Source of the DNA: Heliocidaris tuberculata
Lineage: Eukaryota; Echinodermata; Echinoidea; Camarodonta; Echinometridae
Direction: 5' to 3'
DNA: 64,000 bases
Assembly (NCBI GenBank): GCA_025618425.1
Contig: CM046836.1
Coordinates: 27,856,140-27,920,139, forward strand
The position numbers were made by a program, and so were the translations under genes. Positions 36,304 to 47,314 of the stretch are shown here, piece by piece. Position 1 is the stretch's first letter. Every line of letters starts with the position of its first letter. A model generated the notes under the pieces. That model was not told the DNA's origin and ran no database searches. It saw nothing but the letters and a program-made list of their open reading frames with translations.

Positions 36304-36359
36304 GAAGAGGATGACAATATTGTTGCACTTAAAAGTGCAACAATATTGTCATCCTCTTC
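36304..36359. repeat. Perfect 27-bp hairpin with 2-base loop
   Basis: The left arm begins GAAGAGGATGACAATATTG and the right arm is its exact complement, ending CATCCTCTTC, with AA between. It is preceded by a T run. No flanking duplication was seen. Confidence 0.85.
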
Positions 36360-36469
36360 TGATTTTTTTGCCATTCGACTGTGGTTGTACCCGTATATTC
36401 CAACTGTTATTCCTCTCGACGTAATAGCTCGATGATGATTAACCTGATTGCTAAGAAAGCAGGGGTATG

Positions 36470-36560
36470 TATTAGTGCCTTACCAAAGGCCACTACCGCA
36501 TCAACATGGTTTCGAACCCAGGACTTCCCACTGTTCTATCACTAAGCCATCACGTTTCCT
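36470..36560 (-). repeat. tRNA-derived SINE head
   Basis: The minus strand carries a pol III A box-like TGGCTTAGTGATAG and a B box GGGTTCGAAACC at tRNA-like spacing, followed by GCCTTTGGTAAGGCACT, a block common in deuterostome SINEs. There is no tRNA fold with an anticodon arm, so this is a SINE rather than a tRNA gene. Confidence 0.55.
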
Positions 36561-36681
36561 AGATAATATACGCGCCTTGGCATTCCATATAAGATGAGAT
36601 AAAATCATGAAAAATGTCAGGTATATTTCTCTAATTACTTAATTATTTTCACCATTTTTGTTTTTCTTCTTCATACTATAG

Positions 36682-36973
36682 CAAATGTTCACTCATGGAT
36701 CGATATATTTATACCAAGCAACTAGAAAACGTGTATACTTCCAGAACGTCACAATCCTCATCCCATCCCACTGGACGAACAAGCCCAAGTACAGGTCACC
36801 AGGACGACTGACCGTTGACGTTGCTGACGTGATCGTTGCCCCACCCAATCCTCTGTGGGCGCCAATGCCTTATACACAACAAGTGCAAGGTTGTGGAAAA
36901 CCAGGAAGTTACATTCATTTCATGGATGAATTCTTAACAGGCCCTGATGCCGAGCGGAATTATGGGAGCTTAG
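36682..36973 (+). CDS. CLCA-like: CLCA exon 2: N-terminal protease domain, first half (residues 62-159)
   Basis: Acceptor CTATAG|CAAATG, phase 0. The peptide includes IYLYQATRKRVYFQNVTILI and DVIVAPPNPLW, PYTQQVQGCGKPG, IHFMDEFL, matching the CLCA family pattern (YLFEATGKRFYFKNV..ILIP; ADVLVA; CG..GE.IH). Donor TTAG|GTAATG, phase 1. It precedes the HEXXH-bearing exon. Confidence 0.93.
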
Positions 36974-37387
36974 GTAATGGTAGCCTGTTACTTTACTCCT
37001 CATAAATTTGCAGTTTAATTTGGGTAGTTTTATCTCAGAACTCATGTTTTGTTTTGTGTTTATTTTCACAGGGATTCGTTTATTAGCATTGGTTTTAACT
37101 CTCTCATAACTTTAATACAAAGAAAGCACTGTTTTTCCTGAACTTTATTTTTAGTCTTAATAAGATTTAGAGTTTCGTTTTAGATGATTAAGAGTTTATA
37201 AGTTAGATGCATTGATATAATTCAGAAGTAAACTAAGAAGTAAGAAACAGATGTAGACTTTACATGTTCAGTGGCGTATCTAGAGGGCAGGGGCACATGC
37301 ACCCTCAGTATTAAAGTGTATAAAATGATGTTTTCAAAGGTTCAGCATTTGAAAGAAATATTGACTTTACGGGCGCGCGTGTGGGGA

Positions 37388-37442
37388 GTGTGTGTGTGTG
37401 TGTGGGTGTGTGGGTTTGTGCGTGTGTGCGTGTGTGTATGTG
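37388..37442. repeat. (GT)n microsatellite in intron 2
   Basis: Imperfect GT repeat. Coding frames over it are spurious. Confidence 0.9.
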
Positions 37443-38399
37443 TGCTTAAGGAGAATTAACCCTTTCATAACAAATTGGCTAGAATGAAAGCCGACCAAAA
37501 TAAGAGAAATGTATAGGTGAAAGTTTGAGATAAATCGGACAAAGAACATGAAGAATAAGGAAGTTATGATTTTGTTTAAAGTTGAGATCACTAGTGAGAT
37601 AAGGAGCTCCCAGTTACTGGTAATGCGGTGAAGATTTTTAAATGTCAAACATGGAGAGCTTTCTCGTTTGTTTTGTACACTACTTAGAGTATCCCTTTTC
37701 TCAACTCTTACAGTGAGTCAGACATTATTTTCATGGGAGGACATGTGAAAATATGTTACCCATAATATATCATGGACAAACAGTCTGTTCTATCTTTAAA
37801 ATGGAGAAAAAGAGAATTTTGGATAATATTGTGTACGCATCAACTGGGATAGTTCTCCATTTATCATCACACATAATGACTGGATTGCCAAAAAGGTGAT
37901 TAACCATATAACATTAGTGATTTCAGCCTTCAAGATTCAAGATTCAAGATTTATTGTCCATATTTAATACAGAAATTTGCTTTCAATTGGTGTTACAGGC
38001 AATATGTGAAACATAGACAGAACATGGTATCGTGTGCTGAGAGCCAGAAAGGCGATAACACAAGTAAAAACAGTCCCGTCTCTCAGCACACAACATAACA
38101 AATATCTATAACGTTTCTTTTCTTTTTCTCAGATTTTATCCATTTTCTTCTCAGATCTTTCCTACTTTTTTTCAAGTTTCTTTAAAGAATTAATTCCCAT
38201 TTGATAATATCATACCATTTTTTAGAAATCGGATTCCTCAACAGAGTATTTAAAAAGATTAAGATTTTTTATTGTTATTATTGTTGGGATGCTTACGAAT
38301 TCATCCTTAACAATCTGGCTGAGTAGGATTCCCTTTAAAAAAAAAACGAATATTGAATATTGAACAATCATCCTGAAAAAATGATTAAAGTGTACTTAA

Positions 38400-38862
38400 A
38401 GGTAATAAACAGTAGTGGTAGCAAAATGAAAGTTGGCATGAAACTGCTCAAAAACAGTCTCATATTGTTCGGCTTGCATAAAAAGATACATGAGTGAGAT
38501 AATCCGGTATTCTATTCATGATTTCCGGTGATTTTCAGTAAAATAATTCAAATGATCGAATATCAACGGTTACCTTATACCCTCGCTAAAGACCACCTAC
38601 CCCGACGCTCCCGGCTCAACGGTGCACAGCGGTTCGCACACACTGTTTACACGTGTGTGAACTGTCAACGCGGTACCGCGCTTGTAATTCGATGTTTATT
38701 TTTTTGGATATTTTAGCCATTTCTAAACCATTTTTCTTCAAACAAACGTCACCTACGTTTGAAATTAATCATTTCACAAAAGTATATGTAGTAATTTCCA
38801 TTCCAGCTGACAAAGTAGTTAAATATCCAAAGCGCCACCTTTCCCACTACTGTACGATACCT
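38400..38862. mobile_element. 463-bp MITE, TTAA target duplication (family member B)
   Basis: It starts AGGTAATAAACAGTAGTGG and ends CCACTACTGTACGATACCT, flanked by TTAA at 38396-38399 and 38863-38866. The interior aligns with 31762-32240. No transposase. Confidence 0.8.
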
Positions 38863-38866
38863 TTAA

Positions 38867-40240
38867 TATGCTTTTTTTCCATATTATCTCTTTGGCAAAG
38901 TTTTTGTTTGATAGCCATCCTGACAGATCATTGTTGTTGCTGTTGCTACGTCCTTTTAGCAGATGGTATTTAACGTTTTGTAAGCAAAATGTGCTTATAA
39001 TGAAGGTATATGCCTCCGAAATCACAAAAATGATGGTACTGATCATAATGATTATATTGCATATAAGCATCTTTATTATAATTATAAATCAGTCATGTCA
39101 GTAGGCAGGTACATCACTTACAACTGCAAAATTAATTTGGTATCACCTTGGAGACACTCTTCGTTTTCAAACATCAAAAACAATGGATGATATGCCTTCT
39201 TCGCTATACTGTTAAATCCTTATTAAATCATTAAATCTCATTTCATTTCATATTGTCGCTTAACAAATACCTGGATTTGTATAGCGCTTAAATCATGCAA
39301 GGAACGTCGCCAGACCATTTCAAAAGAGGGGGGGGGGGGGGGAGGAGGTTGTGTCGGATCAAATTTATCGGCACTTTAGCTAATTTTTTAAATTTTTTTT
39401 AAAGTGAAAAGGCCATCAATATTTGAGATTTGCCGACGGCCTACAAAATTTAAAATTTACTGATTTTTGTAATGGGCTGTAACACCCCCGCACCCCTTAA
39501 AGCAATAGCACTTGACATATATATTATTGCCCCGGCATGGAATTGACGCTTGCCCGGATAAAATGTTTGCAAAATCTCCACTCCCTGTCACAGTGGAGAA
39601 ATCCACCCAGTCGTCTTTGCATTTGGCACATTACTGCACAAAATCATTATGATGTTTTAATCCGACCTGGTACCCAATTTAGCATCTGGATTATGAGATT
39701 ACTGTTCTGTTGATTACAGGCAGTATTTACAGGTGTCATATAAAACTTCAATATTACCCATTATCTGGATTTCTAAACCACTCTGTTTAAAGAGATATCG
39801 AATTTTCAAAAAAAAAAAATATAATAATAACTGATAGAAAAAAAACAATTTTTTCTGGTCGATTGACACAAATATACGCTTGACACATGGGCATGATTGC
39901 TGTGTTTTCCTGGAAGTCCTGGAAGTGAAGTCTAAGACGGCCGGAAGTGAAGTCTAAGGCTATGAAAACGTCCAATGTAAATTACGGCAAAATAGGAGAC
40001 AGTACTCCTACGCGTACATCGGAAGGACAAGTGAATCCGTGAAGTTACTGAGAACAGCATCGGAACCGAATTTGCGTACGGACAGCGAAAAAGTCGTGTT
40101 TTTTTTATTATTATTAATACTCTTTTAAATTGGACTGAAATAAAATTATTTTCCACCACTGGGGTCGGAATAGCATATATAACGACATAATTTTTCAAAA
40201 AGCGTCAGGACTGTCCCCTTTTTAAGTTTCGTTCACATAT
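38867..40240. other. Intron 2 sequence, nothing recognised
   Basis: Contains a G run near 39328-39342. Open frames have no recognisable similarity. Confidence 0.45.
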
Positions 40241-40242
40241 GC

Positions 40243-40269
40243 CGCGGTAAACAGCCGCAGTTTACCGCG
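40243..40269. repeat. Short perfect hairpin
   Basis: CGCGGTAAAC and GTTTACCGCG around a 7-base loop, directly before a G16 run. Confidence 0.8.
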
Positions 40270-40293
40270 CGGGGGGGGGGGGGGGGAGGCTAA

Positions 40294-40589
40294 AGGGATA
40301 CGCAACCCGGCGGCCGTGGGGAAAGTCAGGATTGCGTATGCCCCGTTCACTCGTACACAAAGTTTGTGCGTCGAATGCGTCCATCGGACTACTGCAGTTA
40401 CATTTCGGACTACACGAAGCCAGCCGAATCTCGCAAGAGAGCTCGAGCTCATGCTGGGCGTGCATGTTGCGCGGCGACCAGTTTGCCCAGTTTGTCCGAA
40501 GTTAGCGCCCCGCGGGGCAACGATGTTGCATCGATCACGATGCCCTCTCGCGGCATAAAAACGTCCACAGTCTGTGGTTGAGTATCCCT
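40294..40589. mobile_element. GC- and CpG-rich 296-bp element with AGGGATAC termini
   Basis: The left end is AGGGATACGCAACC and the right end GGTTGAGTATCCCT; flanks are CTAA on the left and TTAA on the right, that is a TTAA duplication with one change. The interior is much richer in G+C and CpG than its surroundings. The termini are short, so the call is moderate; an alternative is a CpG-rich regulatory island. Confidence 0.45.
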
Positions 40590-40640
40590 TTAATCGTAAT
40601 AAGCTTTACAATTTTGTACCTTATAACACACAGAAAAGTA

Positions 40641-41372
40641 CACACTAAGAAATTAGGGTGCATTTTAGGGTGCAAATTTGGGCGGAGCACCCGTATATCT
40701 GCTCGGATGGAATCTTGCACCCCTACAGGTGCGCTTGCAGAAACCGGGGTTCAAAATTGTGTAATGTTGAATTCTGCACCCTTCGATCAGAAATTTGTCT
40801 TACATGAATACCCACACCATCATTTTTGATACTTATGTCACAATATCTCATGAAGTAAGACTTAATATTCAAAAGCATTGAAATGAAATAAATTAGAAAA
40901 GGAAAAAATAGATTTTTCGATCAGCTTGTGTCGTAAATTTGCTTAAATTAAAAATCTCCGTAATGACGTGTTTCAAGAGTAAAACAAGCAGTCGACTGAT
41001 TTCACCGAGGTCCCCTCATGGCGTGTACTTTACTGCCTCTGTTCCATTCGTGCATATTTATGAAACTATGAAATTATTTAATTATGAAATATCAGCAATA
41101 TTTTTATTGTCTGCTGCTAAGCTGTGAAGAGGCGAGAATGGTGATCCATTGCCATCGACGACGCACCCTAAAGGGTTCATACCCAGAGGGTGTAAAAAAT
41201 TCACCTTATATTAGGGTGCACTTTTGAACCCCACCCAATGGTGCACATCTGCTCCCAATAGGGTGCATATATGCACCCTAAAAGGTTCAAGTCTGCACCC
41301 TAAAGGGTGCTGCTATTGTACCAACGGTCTGCACCACTACGGGGCAAAACAGCACCCTAATTTCTTAGTGTG
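40641..41372. mobile_element. 732-bp MITE with TA target duplication (Tc1/mariner-like)
   Basis: It starts CACACTAAGAAATTAGGGTG and ends with the exact inverse, CACCCTAATTTCTTAGTGTG, flanked by TA at 40639-40640 and 41373-41374. Subterminal regions carry many GGGTGCA/TGCACCC copies. No transposase frame. Confidence 0.85.
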
Positions 41373-41515
41373 TATTGTTTTCATCCCCACTTGACATCCA
41401 TTTTCATTTACCAAGGCATAATGTTATAGAAATGGGACTTTGCTCTTCACAATTCGTTACTACTTGTTCGTTCAGATGCTGGTATAATTTTTCTCTCTCT
41501 CCGCACTAAACCTAG

Positions 41516-41648
41516 GACGTGCCCTAGTCCATGAGTGGGGACATCTTCGATGGGGACTCTTCAATGAATACCCTGATCCTGTTGGTGATCAAACCCACAT
41601 GACAACAGTTTATCAATCCTCCGAAGATGGGACGTGGAAACCAGTGTC
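41516..41648 (+). CDS. CLCA-like: CLCA exon 3: HEXXH zinc-protease motif (residues 159-203)
   Basis: Acceptor ACCTAG|GACGTG, phase 1. It encodes RALVHEWGHLRWGLFNEYPD, aligning with the CLCA signature VHEWAHLRWG.FDEY; the two histidines and the glutamate of HEXXH (164-168) are intact and a downstream NEY supplies acidic residues. Donor GTGTC|GTAAGC, phase 2. The residues expected for protease activity are present. Confidence 0.95.
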
Positions 41649-42317
41649 GTAAGCCATGAATTTTCTTATCGTTACTAAATATCACTAAACGAAGACTTTT
41701 TTCTTTTTGGTAAAATGCTCATATAATACGAATAATATTGACAGATGAAAAGTAAAAAAAAAAAATGAATGAGATTACTTAGTCTGTCAGCAGTATAATG
41801 TCAGTAACTGAAATGTAAGTCGAAGGAATTGAGTTTTGTAATACTAACAGTGATACCTGACCTGTATTTGGTTAATATGATAATTATGTAAGTGTTACTA
41901 TGTACATTTTTTATCGGCCTAGAAAAATAAAATGAAATTAATTTTGTTACTTGTATTATTACTTGATATTTAAGAACCGTTTTTCTGAGACCTACGTTAG
42001 GCGATTTTGGACATTTCTTATTTTATCCTATCTACTGTGGTATCTTCTCCCTTTTAGGAGGATGATTGCTAAGTTTTTTTTTTTTCAATACTTTTCTGTT
42101 ATCTGTAATTATGATGCACTCTTGGGCCCGTATTTTGCCATGATTTAAATCCGTTCCTGGGTCTAAAGTCGATTTTCAGAAAAAGGGAGTTAGACCAAGG
42201 TTTAAGTTTAACTTTTGTTAAACTTGACTTTGGACCGAGCGTCGGGTTTAACTGAATCAGTAGAGTACCAACCTAATTTTATGCTACATTGCTTATGTCT
42301 TTATTTGCCCATGGCAG

Positions 42318-42492
42318 ATGTTCGCTGGAGTTCGGTCTCTTTCCCCTGGTTAGAGACTTTAATCTCACGCCTTCATACCGAAAGTGTAGAGGGGATGAAA
42401 GTGTGGGGTATGAAGAAGGGTGCTTTTTTATTCCCTATGATGCTGGAAATGCTACTGGCTCTATTATGTTCGGAGTACTGAGTTATGAACAA
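42318..42492 (+). CDS. CLCA-like: CLCA exon 4: cysteine-rich segment (residues 203-261)
   Basis: Acceptor GGCAG|ATGTTC, phase 2, read as (S)CSLEFG. It contains YRKCRGDESVGYEEGCFFI and GSIMFGVLSYEQ, corresponding to the family's KCQ..GC.F and ASIMF blocks. Donor GAACAA|GTAAGA, phase 0. Confidence 0.9.
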
Positions 42493-43191
42493 GTAAGATA
42501 TCTTCGGTAACATTATGCATTCTTTCATATACGTTTTTACTCGTTATTGATGTATAGATTTATATTCATATTTTTTTTTTCTCGCATTCCAACCTTGTGT
42601 TAATTACTGTCTGCTCAATTAAACATGTAGGATCTTTATCAAAAGGACCACTATGGTTTTCATGAGATCATGTCCGTCACAAGAAAAATCTGTTAGTGAA
42701 TGGTTCGTCGCGCATCATGTGACGATAAATAGTTCACACCTCACACCTCATGCAATCAAGCATATTGCTGTCAAGAGTACCTTATGACGTCATAATCCAG
42801 GAATAGTAGTGCTATACACTTCGTGTAACATTATAGACAATACGCTTCGCGCATTCACTAAGGCGCATATGTATACACAAGCTTATAAATTTTTCCCGTT
42901 TGATTCCCCTCCCCCCCCCCCCTGCTTTGTTTGTTGTTTTTTATTCAAAACTAGGTTTAGAACCTTTATATATATATCAGACTCTGGTTAAAGATGACGA
43001 TTGTTAACCATATACACTGCCTATATTCGGATTTCAAGAGAAACGGTGGCGCCAAAAGCAAATGTAAATGTAAAAATAGTTTCAATCACAGGCTTCAATA
43101 TCGATGTATACTTCTATACTATAATACGTCTGAATTAAACCTGTAAACATAGGCCCAGTCTATTTTCTTTTTTCGCAAACAAATATTATAG

Positions 43192-43324
43192 ATTGTGAAT
43201 TTCTGTGACGATGATTCGACCGATCCTGGCAACCTTCATAATCGAGAATCGCCAAATAAACATAATCGGCTTTGTGACTCAAGGAGTGCATGGGAAGTCA
43301 TGAGGGAACATGAAGACTTTAAAG
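43192..43324 (+). CDS. CLCA-like: CLCA exon 5: end of N domain (residues 262-306)
   Basis: Acceptor TATAG|ATTGTG. It encodes IVNFCDDD, then ESPNKHNRLCDSRSAWEVM, matching the strongly conserved CLCA string (VEFC..., EAPN.QN..C..RS.WEV). Donor TTTAAAG|GTATTT, phase 1. It is followed by an 8.5-kb intron that hosts a GPCR gene. Confidence 0.95.
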
Positions 43325-43929
43325 GTATTTGAACATTCACATGGTATTCTATTATTTAAGATTATAGCTTTAATAGGCAAGGGGAAGGAAGCTTATCAAA
43401 AATTTGGTCATCAAACTAAGAAAAAAGAAAAACCTGGTGTAAATAAAGGAAATGTGATTTTTATTTTCCTTTCCTTAGTTTTCCTTTGGAACTTATGGAG
43501 AGGGAGTGAATAAGTTTATTGACATGAGATACGATGCTTAAGTATACCTGCCCGGATGTTGAACCGAGAAAATAACACAAAACGTGCTTTGAAAGTGAGA
43601 AATGCAAAGTTTTCATTTCAATCGAGCAGGTATATCTAGAAAGTAAAGCATTATAACAGGGTTTGTTACTTTGGAGAGAGCTCTTTCAAAATGAAATTTT
43701 ACATGTATATGAATTTATAAACGGCTTAATTGAAAAAAAAAATCATTTTAGTAGGTAACAAAATAAAGAGAATCCAATAACAAGTTTTGGAGATAAAATA
43801 TTAGATTTCATTTTTGGTTTAATCAACTCGATGTGTAGATTTCAACTATTGTCATGCATGCAGATTTTGTACCCTTTAACCCAACGTCAATCTACGCTTT
43901 AAAAAATCCGGCTTGTAAAAGAAGTCAGT

Positions 43930-43950
43930 TCAAAAGCTTAACCTATATAT

Positions 43951-43995
<45 letters not shown>

Positions 43996-44060
43996 TTTTT
44001 TTTTTGGGGGGGGGTAGTTTGTCTTTGTTTTGTTTTTGTTTTTGTTTTTTAGAGCAGGTG
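43930..44060. repeat. (TA)n, T, G and TTTTG tracts in intron 5
   Basis: (AT)n at 43944-43992, then T and G runs, then TTTTTG repeats. Confidence 0.9.
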
Positions 44061-44389
44061 CGCATTGATTATCTCGCTTTTAAAAACGCTTTCCCGGGTG
44101 GGATGGGAGTGGATCAAATAAAATCAAACGAAAAAAATTGCAAAATACAATAAAGAAGAAGAAGAAGAAAACCAAAAAATATATATTTACCTTCTGTTTA
44201 TGTTTATTTTTTGATTATCATTATGTCTCAATTTTATAACACGTATGTACCTTGATTAAACATATCCTCTTTTTTTTTGTTTTTTTGTATATATAGTTTT
44301 GATGGCTAGGCATATGATGTTGATTTTTGTTCCAGATTGAAAAAACTATATATTTTTCCATTTACGATTAGATTCACACACTCTCCCTC

Positions 44390-44428
<39 letters not shown>

Positions 44429-46318
44429 CCCCACCCCCCTCCCCATTCCACAATAAAAGAGAAGAAGTCTCTCGACCATAATAAACAGCTTTACAGATTT
44501 GTACTAGAAGAAGTTACAAGCAAGATTTGCCATTTATGTCTATTTTTATATAAGAATGCACCATTGAAACTGATTAGAAGTAAGGTATAAAGATTACTGT
44601 TTGATGCTAATTCGGCGAGTAAAGCCAAATCTAGTATTGATATAAAAATTATTTAATAAAAATACCAACTTGCGCTGAAAAGCAATATATACCATGTGCA
44701 GTATATCAGAATTTCCCTTTCACTTCATAATGCATTTCAAGAGTATGTTATTATTACGTGAATATCAAGCTTTAGATATGTAACATAAAGAAAATAAACG
44801 GGGGAAAATAGGAAATCAAGTTATATTTCAATATACTGAAGGCTCATTTTGTAGTGTTACCTATTCAATCTTTCTTTCAAGTTCAAATGAATGAGTTTTG
44901 ACAGTTCTATACTGATGGATCAAACTGTTTTTTTTTTAAAGATAATTATCTTATGTAAAAGTTATATTTAAAAAAATACAATTTCATAGCCGTTATGTGT
45001 ATTTCACTATATCATTGTATAAAGCTCAAAATTAAAACGGGCAAATCAAAATGTCAAAATATGAATACTGACTAAATGTACAAGCGCAGATTCTTTTACA
45101 ATATTCACAAGCGTTTTTTTTTTTTGTTTTTTTTTTGTTAAGTTTTGTACAAGCTAGTATTCTACTGACCTCACACAGATAAGAAAGGGCATATTTGATT
45201 TATTAAACCATATATTTTTACGAATTTGTTTTCTTTTTCATAACCCTTCGTTCTCCTTATGTCCTTTATTTCAAATTACTGACATGTTATAACAGTCAGA
45301 TTAGATTGCTGCGAAGATGACAGTTTAACGTAGCAATGCAGATTCTCAATACATGGACAATATGATTAAATACAGATACATAATAGTGTTGAATATGTTT
45401 AAAGCAAGGACCTACTGTTACAATTATTCCACACTTAATTTCGTTTGTTTTTTTCTGATTTGAGTGTTTTATTAAGTAATTAAGATCTAAGTGTGATGTA
45501 ATATAACTTTACTATTTATTTTGTTATCGAAAAATAGGTTGACAAGGGGGGGAGGGTGACTATTTCTTACTTCCACAATAACAATCTAAGTTGATGATAA
45601 TGAATTAAATCAACGGTGAGTTTATTCTGACAATATCCCGATTCGAGGTATCCTACGCTCATTTAAATGTTCGTAATGTCCGTAAATTGATTGCCTGCAG
45701 AATCTTGAAAATTATCACGAGAAGAAAAAAAAATAGGATTTTTTTTTTTTTTTTTTTTTTTTTGGGGGGGGGGGGTTCCGTTTCAAATTTGCCCCTAATA
45801 ACCAGGCTCGTAAAGGTGTAAGAGTATTATTGTGAGGTTCAGATTTTTTAATGTTTTTTTTAATAGAGGGATTTTTTTTCTTTAACAAACGAGGAGGGTG
45901 CAGGGGCTTCATCAGTAAAGAAAAGGGATGTTCTTGGAAACCTGTGCCTCGACCCCCACCCTTTTTTTAAAAAAACAGGTTTAGATATAGGATGGATCAT
46001 GTCATCGACCTACTATAGGCCGTGAAATATAAATAAGGGCTACATGGTCACACAGTACAGTGAAACTTCTTCTGAATTATTATGGCTTATGAATGATTCC
46101 ACTTTTGATTACTCGATTATTGCAACGAACCATCACATCCTGAATCTCTCACCCATCCCACCATCTTCTTTTTTATTTTTTATTTTTTTCAAGGGGATTA
46201 AGTATGATATGGCAGCAGGAAAATGTAGAACATTTCATCCTTTTTTTTTTTTTTTTTTTTTTTTTGTTTGCTTCTTGCCTTACAACTTACTTGTTTGGCT
46301 AACGCTGAAGTCGAAAAC
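44061..46318. other. Intron 5 sequence, no exon seen
   Basis: Contains (CT)n at 44397-44424, T23 and G runs at 45739-45774 and T24 at 46242-46265. It is also the 3' flank of the minus-strand GPCR. Confidence 0.5.
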
Positions 46319-47314
46319 CTAGACCTGAGATGATGGAGCATTTGTGCTATATATGGACTGTACTTGGACTTCAGGAGCATGTCTAGGGCAACCAAAGACA
46401 ATTTTAAGTCCATGTTGGAATTTATGATACTGAAATGCATACACAAACGGATTGATCCACGTGTTTATGAAAGCAATACAGACTGTTACGTAATAGAATG
46501 TCCCATCAAGATCGATGTCAACTCCGACGCAGTAGAGAAGGTAGGTGAATTGGTTAGGTGCCCAACAGGTAGCGAAACATAGGCTCAAAGACAGCATAGT
46601 CTTCACTGCATTCCTCCGAGCGATTTCTCTGTAGTCTTTGACCTGATGAACGGATCCTACAGCTGTCTTTGGTCCCTTGCGCAGCTTTTGTAAGATGCGA
46701 ACGTACATGTAAATCATGACGGAAAGGATGACGATGTAGTACATAATGAATGTGTAGATACCCATCGCTGGTTGCATTATTTGATTGGGCCACAGAAACT
46801 GTAAACACGACTGATTTTCCACCTCAGTTAAAGTAATCACGTAGCTCATGTGAATAAAGCCGATGAACCAGGGGACAAGGGAACAACCAATTACCAGTTT
46901 GTACTTGACATGCATTCTGTATCGTATGGGATATACAACCGCGAAATATCTCTCCGAAGTGAGAATTAGTAAATTGACTAACGAAGCTACAACTATTGCC
47001 CAGTATTGATAGTGGGTGTACCAGAAGCCACACAGAAATCTGGCCAATATCAGATTATCCCTTGGGAGAGGTGGTTTCGGCAAAACATAATTGGCAAAGA
47101 GGAGTAATGAAGAGACACCGTCTATCAGCGATTGGTTCACAATGAATAAGTTAGTTGTGTCATGAAGCTCCTTCACTCTTGCAATTACGTAAAGGGCAAG
47201 TCCGTTTCCTAGTATTCCAAGTGAACTAAATGAAATGTAAACAATCAGAGTCGGTAGGGTAAAATCGCTAGCTACTTGGCTTACATTGAAGATGCTGGTT
47301 GGAGTTATATTCAT
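46319..47314 (-). CDS. Class A (rhodopsin-like) GPCR, orphan, single exon, nested in the CLCA intron
   Basis: An intact 331-codon frame. The extracellular N terminus has two N-glycosylation sites (N2, N10). Seven hydrophobic segments carry the class A marks: GN at 36-37 in TM1; NQSLIDG with D65 in TM2; C95 before TM3 paired with C170 in loop 2; ERY at 121-123 (in place of DRY); CWAPNQ at 250-255 in TM6 (CWxP); NPFVY at 288-292 in TM7 (NPxxY); and C309 in the tail as a possible palmitoylation site. The third loop is short (about 210-236) and basic. It lies antisense within intron 5 of the CLCA gene. The overall look is of a peptide- or amine-type orphan receptor as expanded in echinoderms and amphioxus; the ligand cannot be told. 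A 5' untranslated exon cannot be excluded. Confidence 0.93.
   Translation of the reverse strand: MNITPTSIFNVSQVASDFTLPTLIVYISFSSLGILGNGLALYVIARVKELHDTTNLFIVNQSLIDGVSSLLLFANYVLPKPPLPRDNLILARFLCGFWYTHYQYWAIVVASLVNLLILTSERYFAVVYPIRYRMHVKYKLVIGCSLVPWFIGFIHMSYVITLTEVENQSCLQFLWPNQIMQPAMGIYTFIMYYIVILSVMIYMYVRILQKLRKGPKTAVGSVHQVKDYREIARRNAVKTMLSLSLCFATCWAPNQFTYLLYCVGVDIDLDGTFYYVTVCIAFINTWINPFVYAFQYHKFQHGLKIVFGCPRHAPEVQVQSIYSTNAPSSQV

Noticed and set aside
36470..36560. Candidate tRNA gene
   Set aside because: A and B boxes are present, but no cloverleaf with anticodon arm could be drawn. Treated as a SINE head.
46554..47033. Other minus-strand frames across the GPCR
   Set aside because: Shadow frames of the 331-codon receptor.
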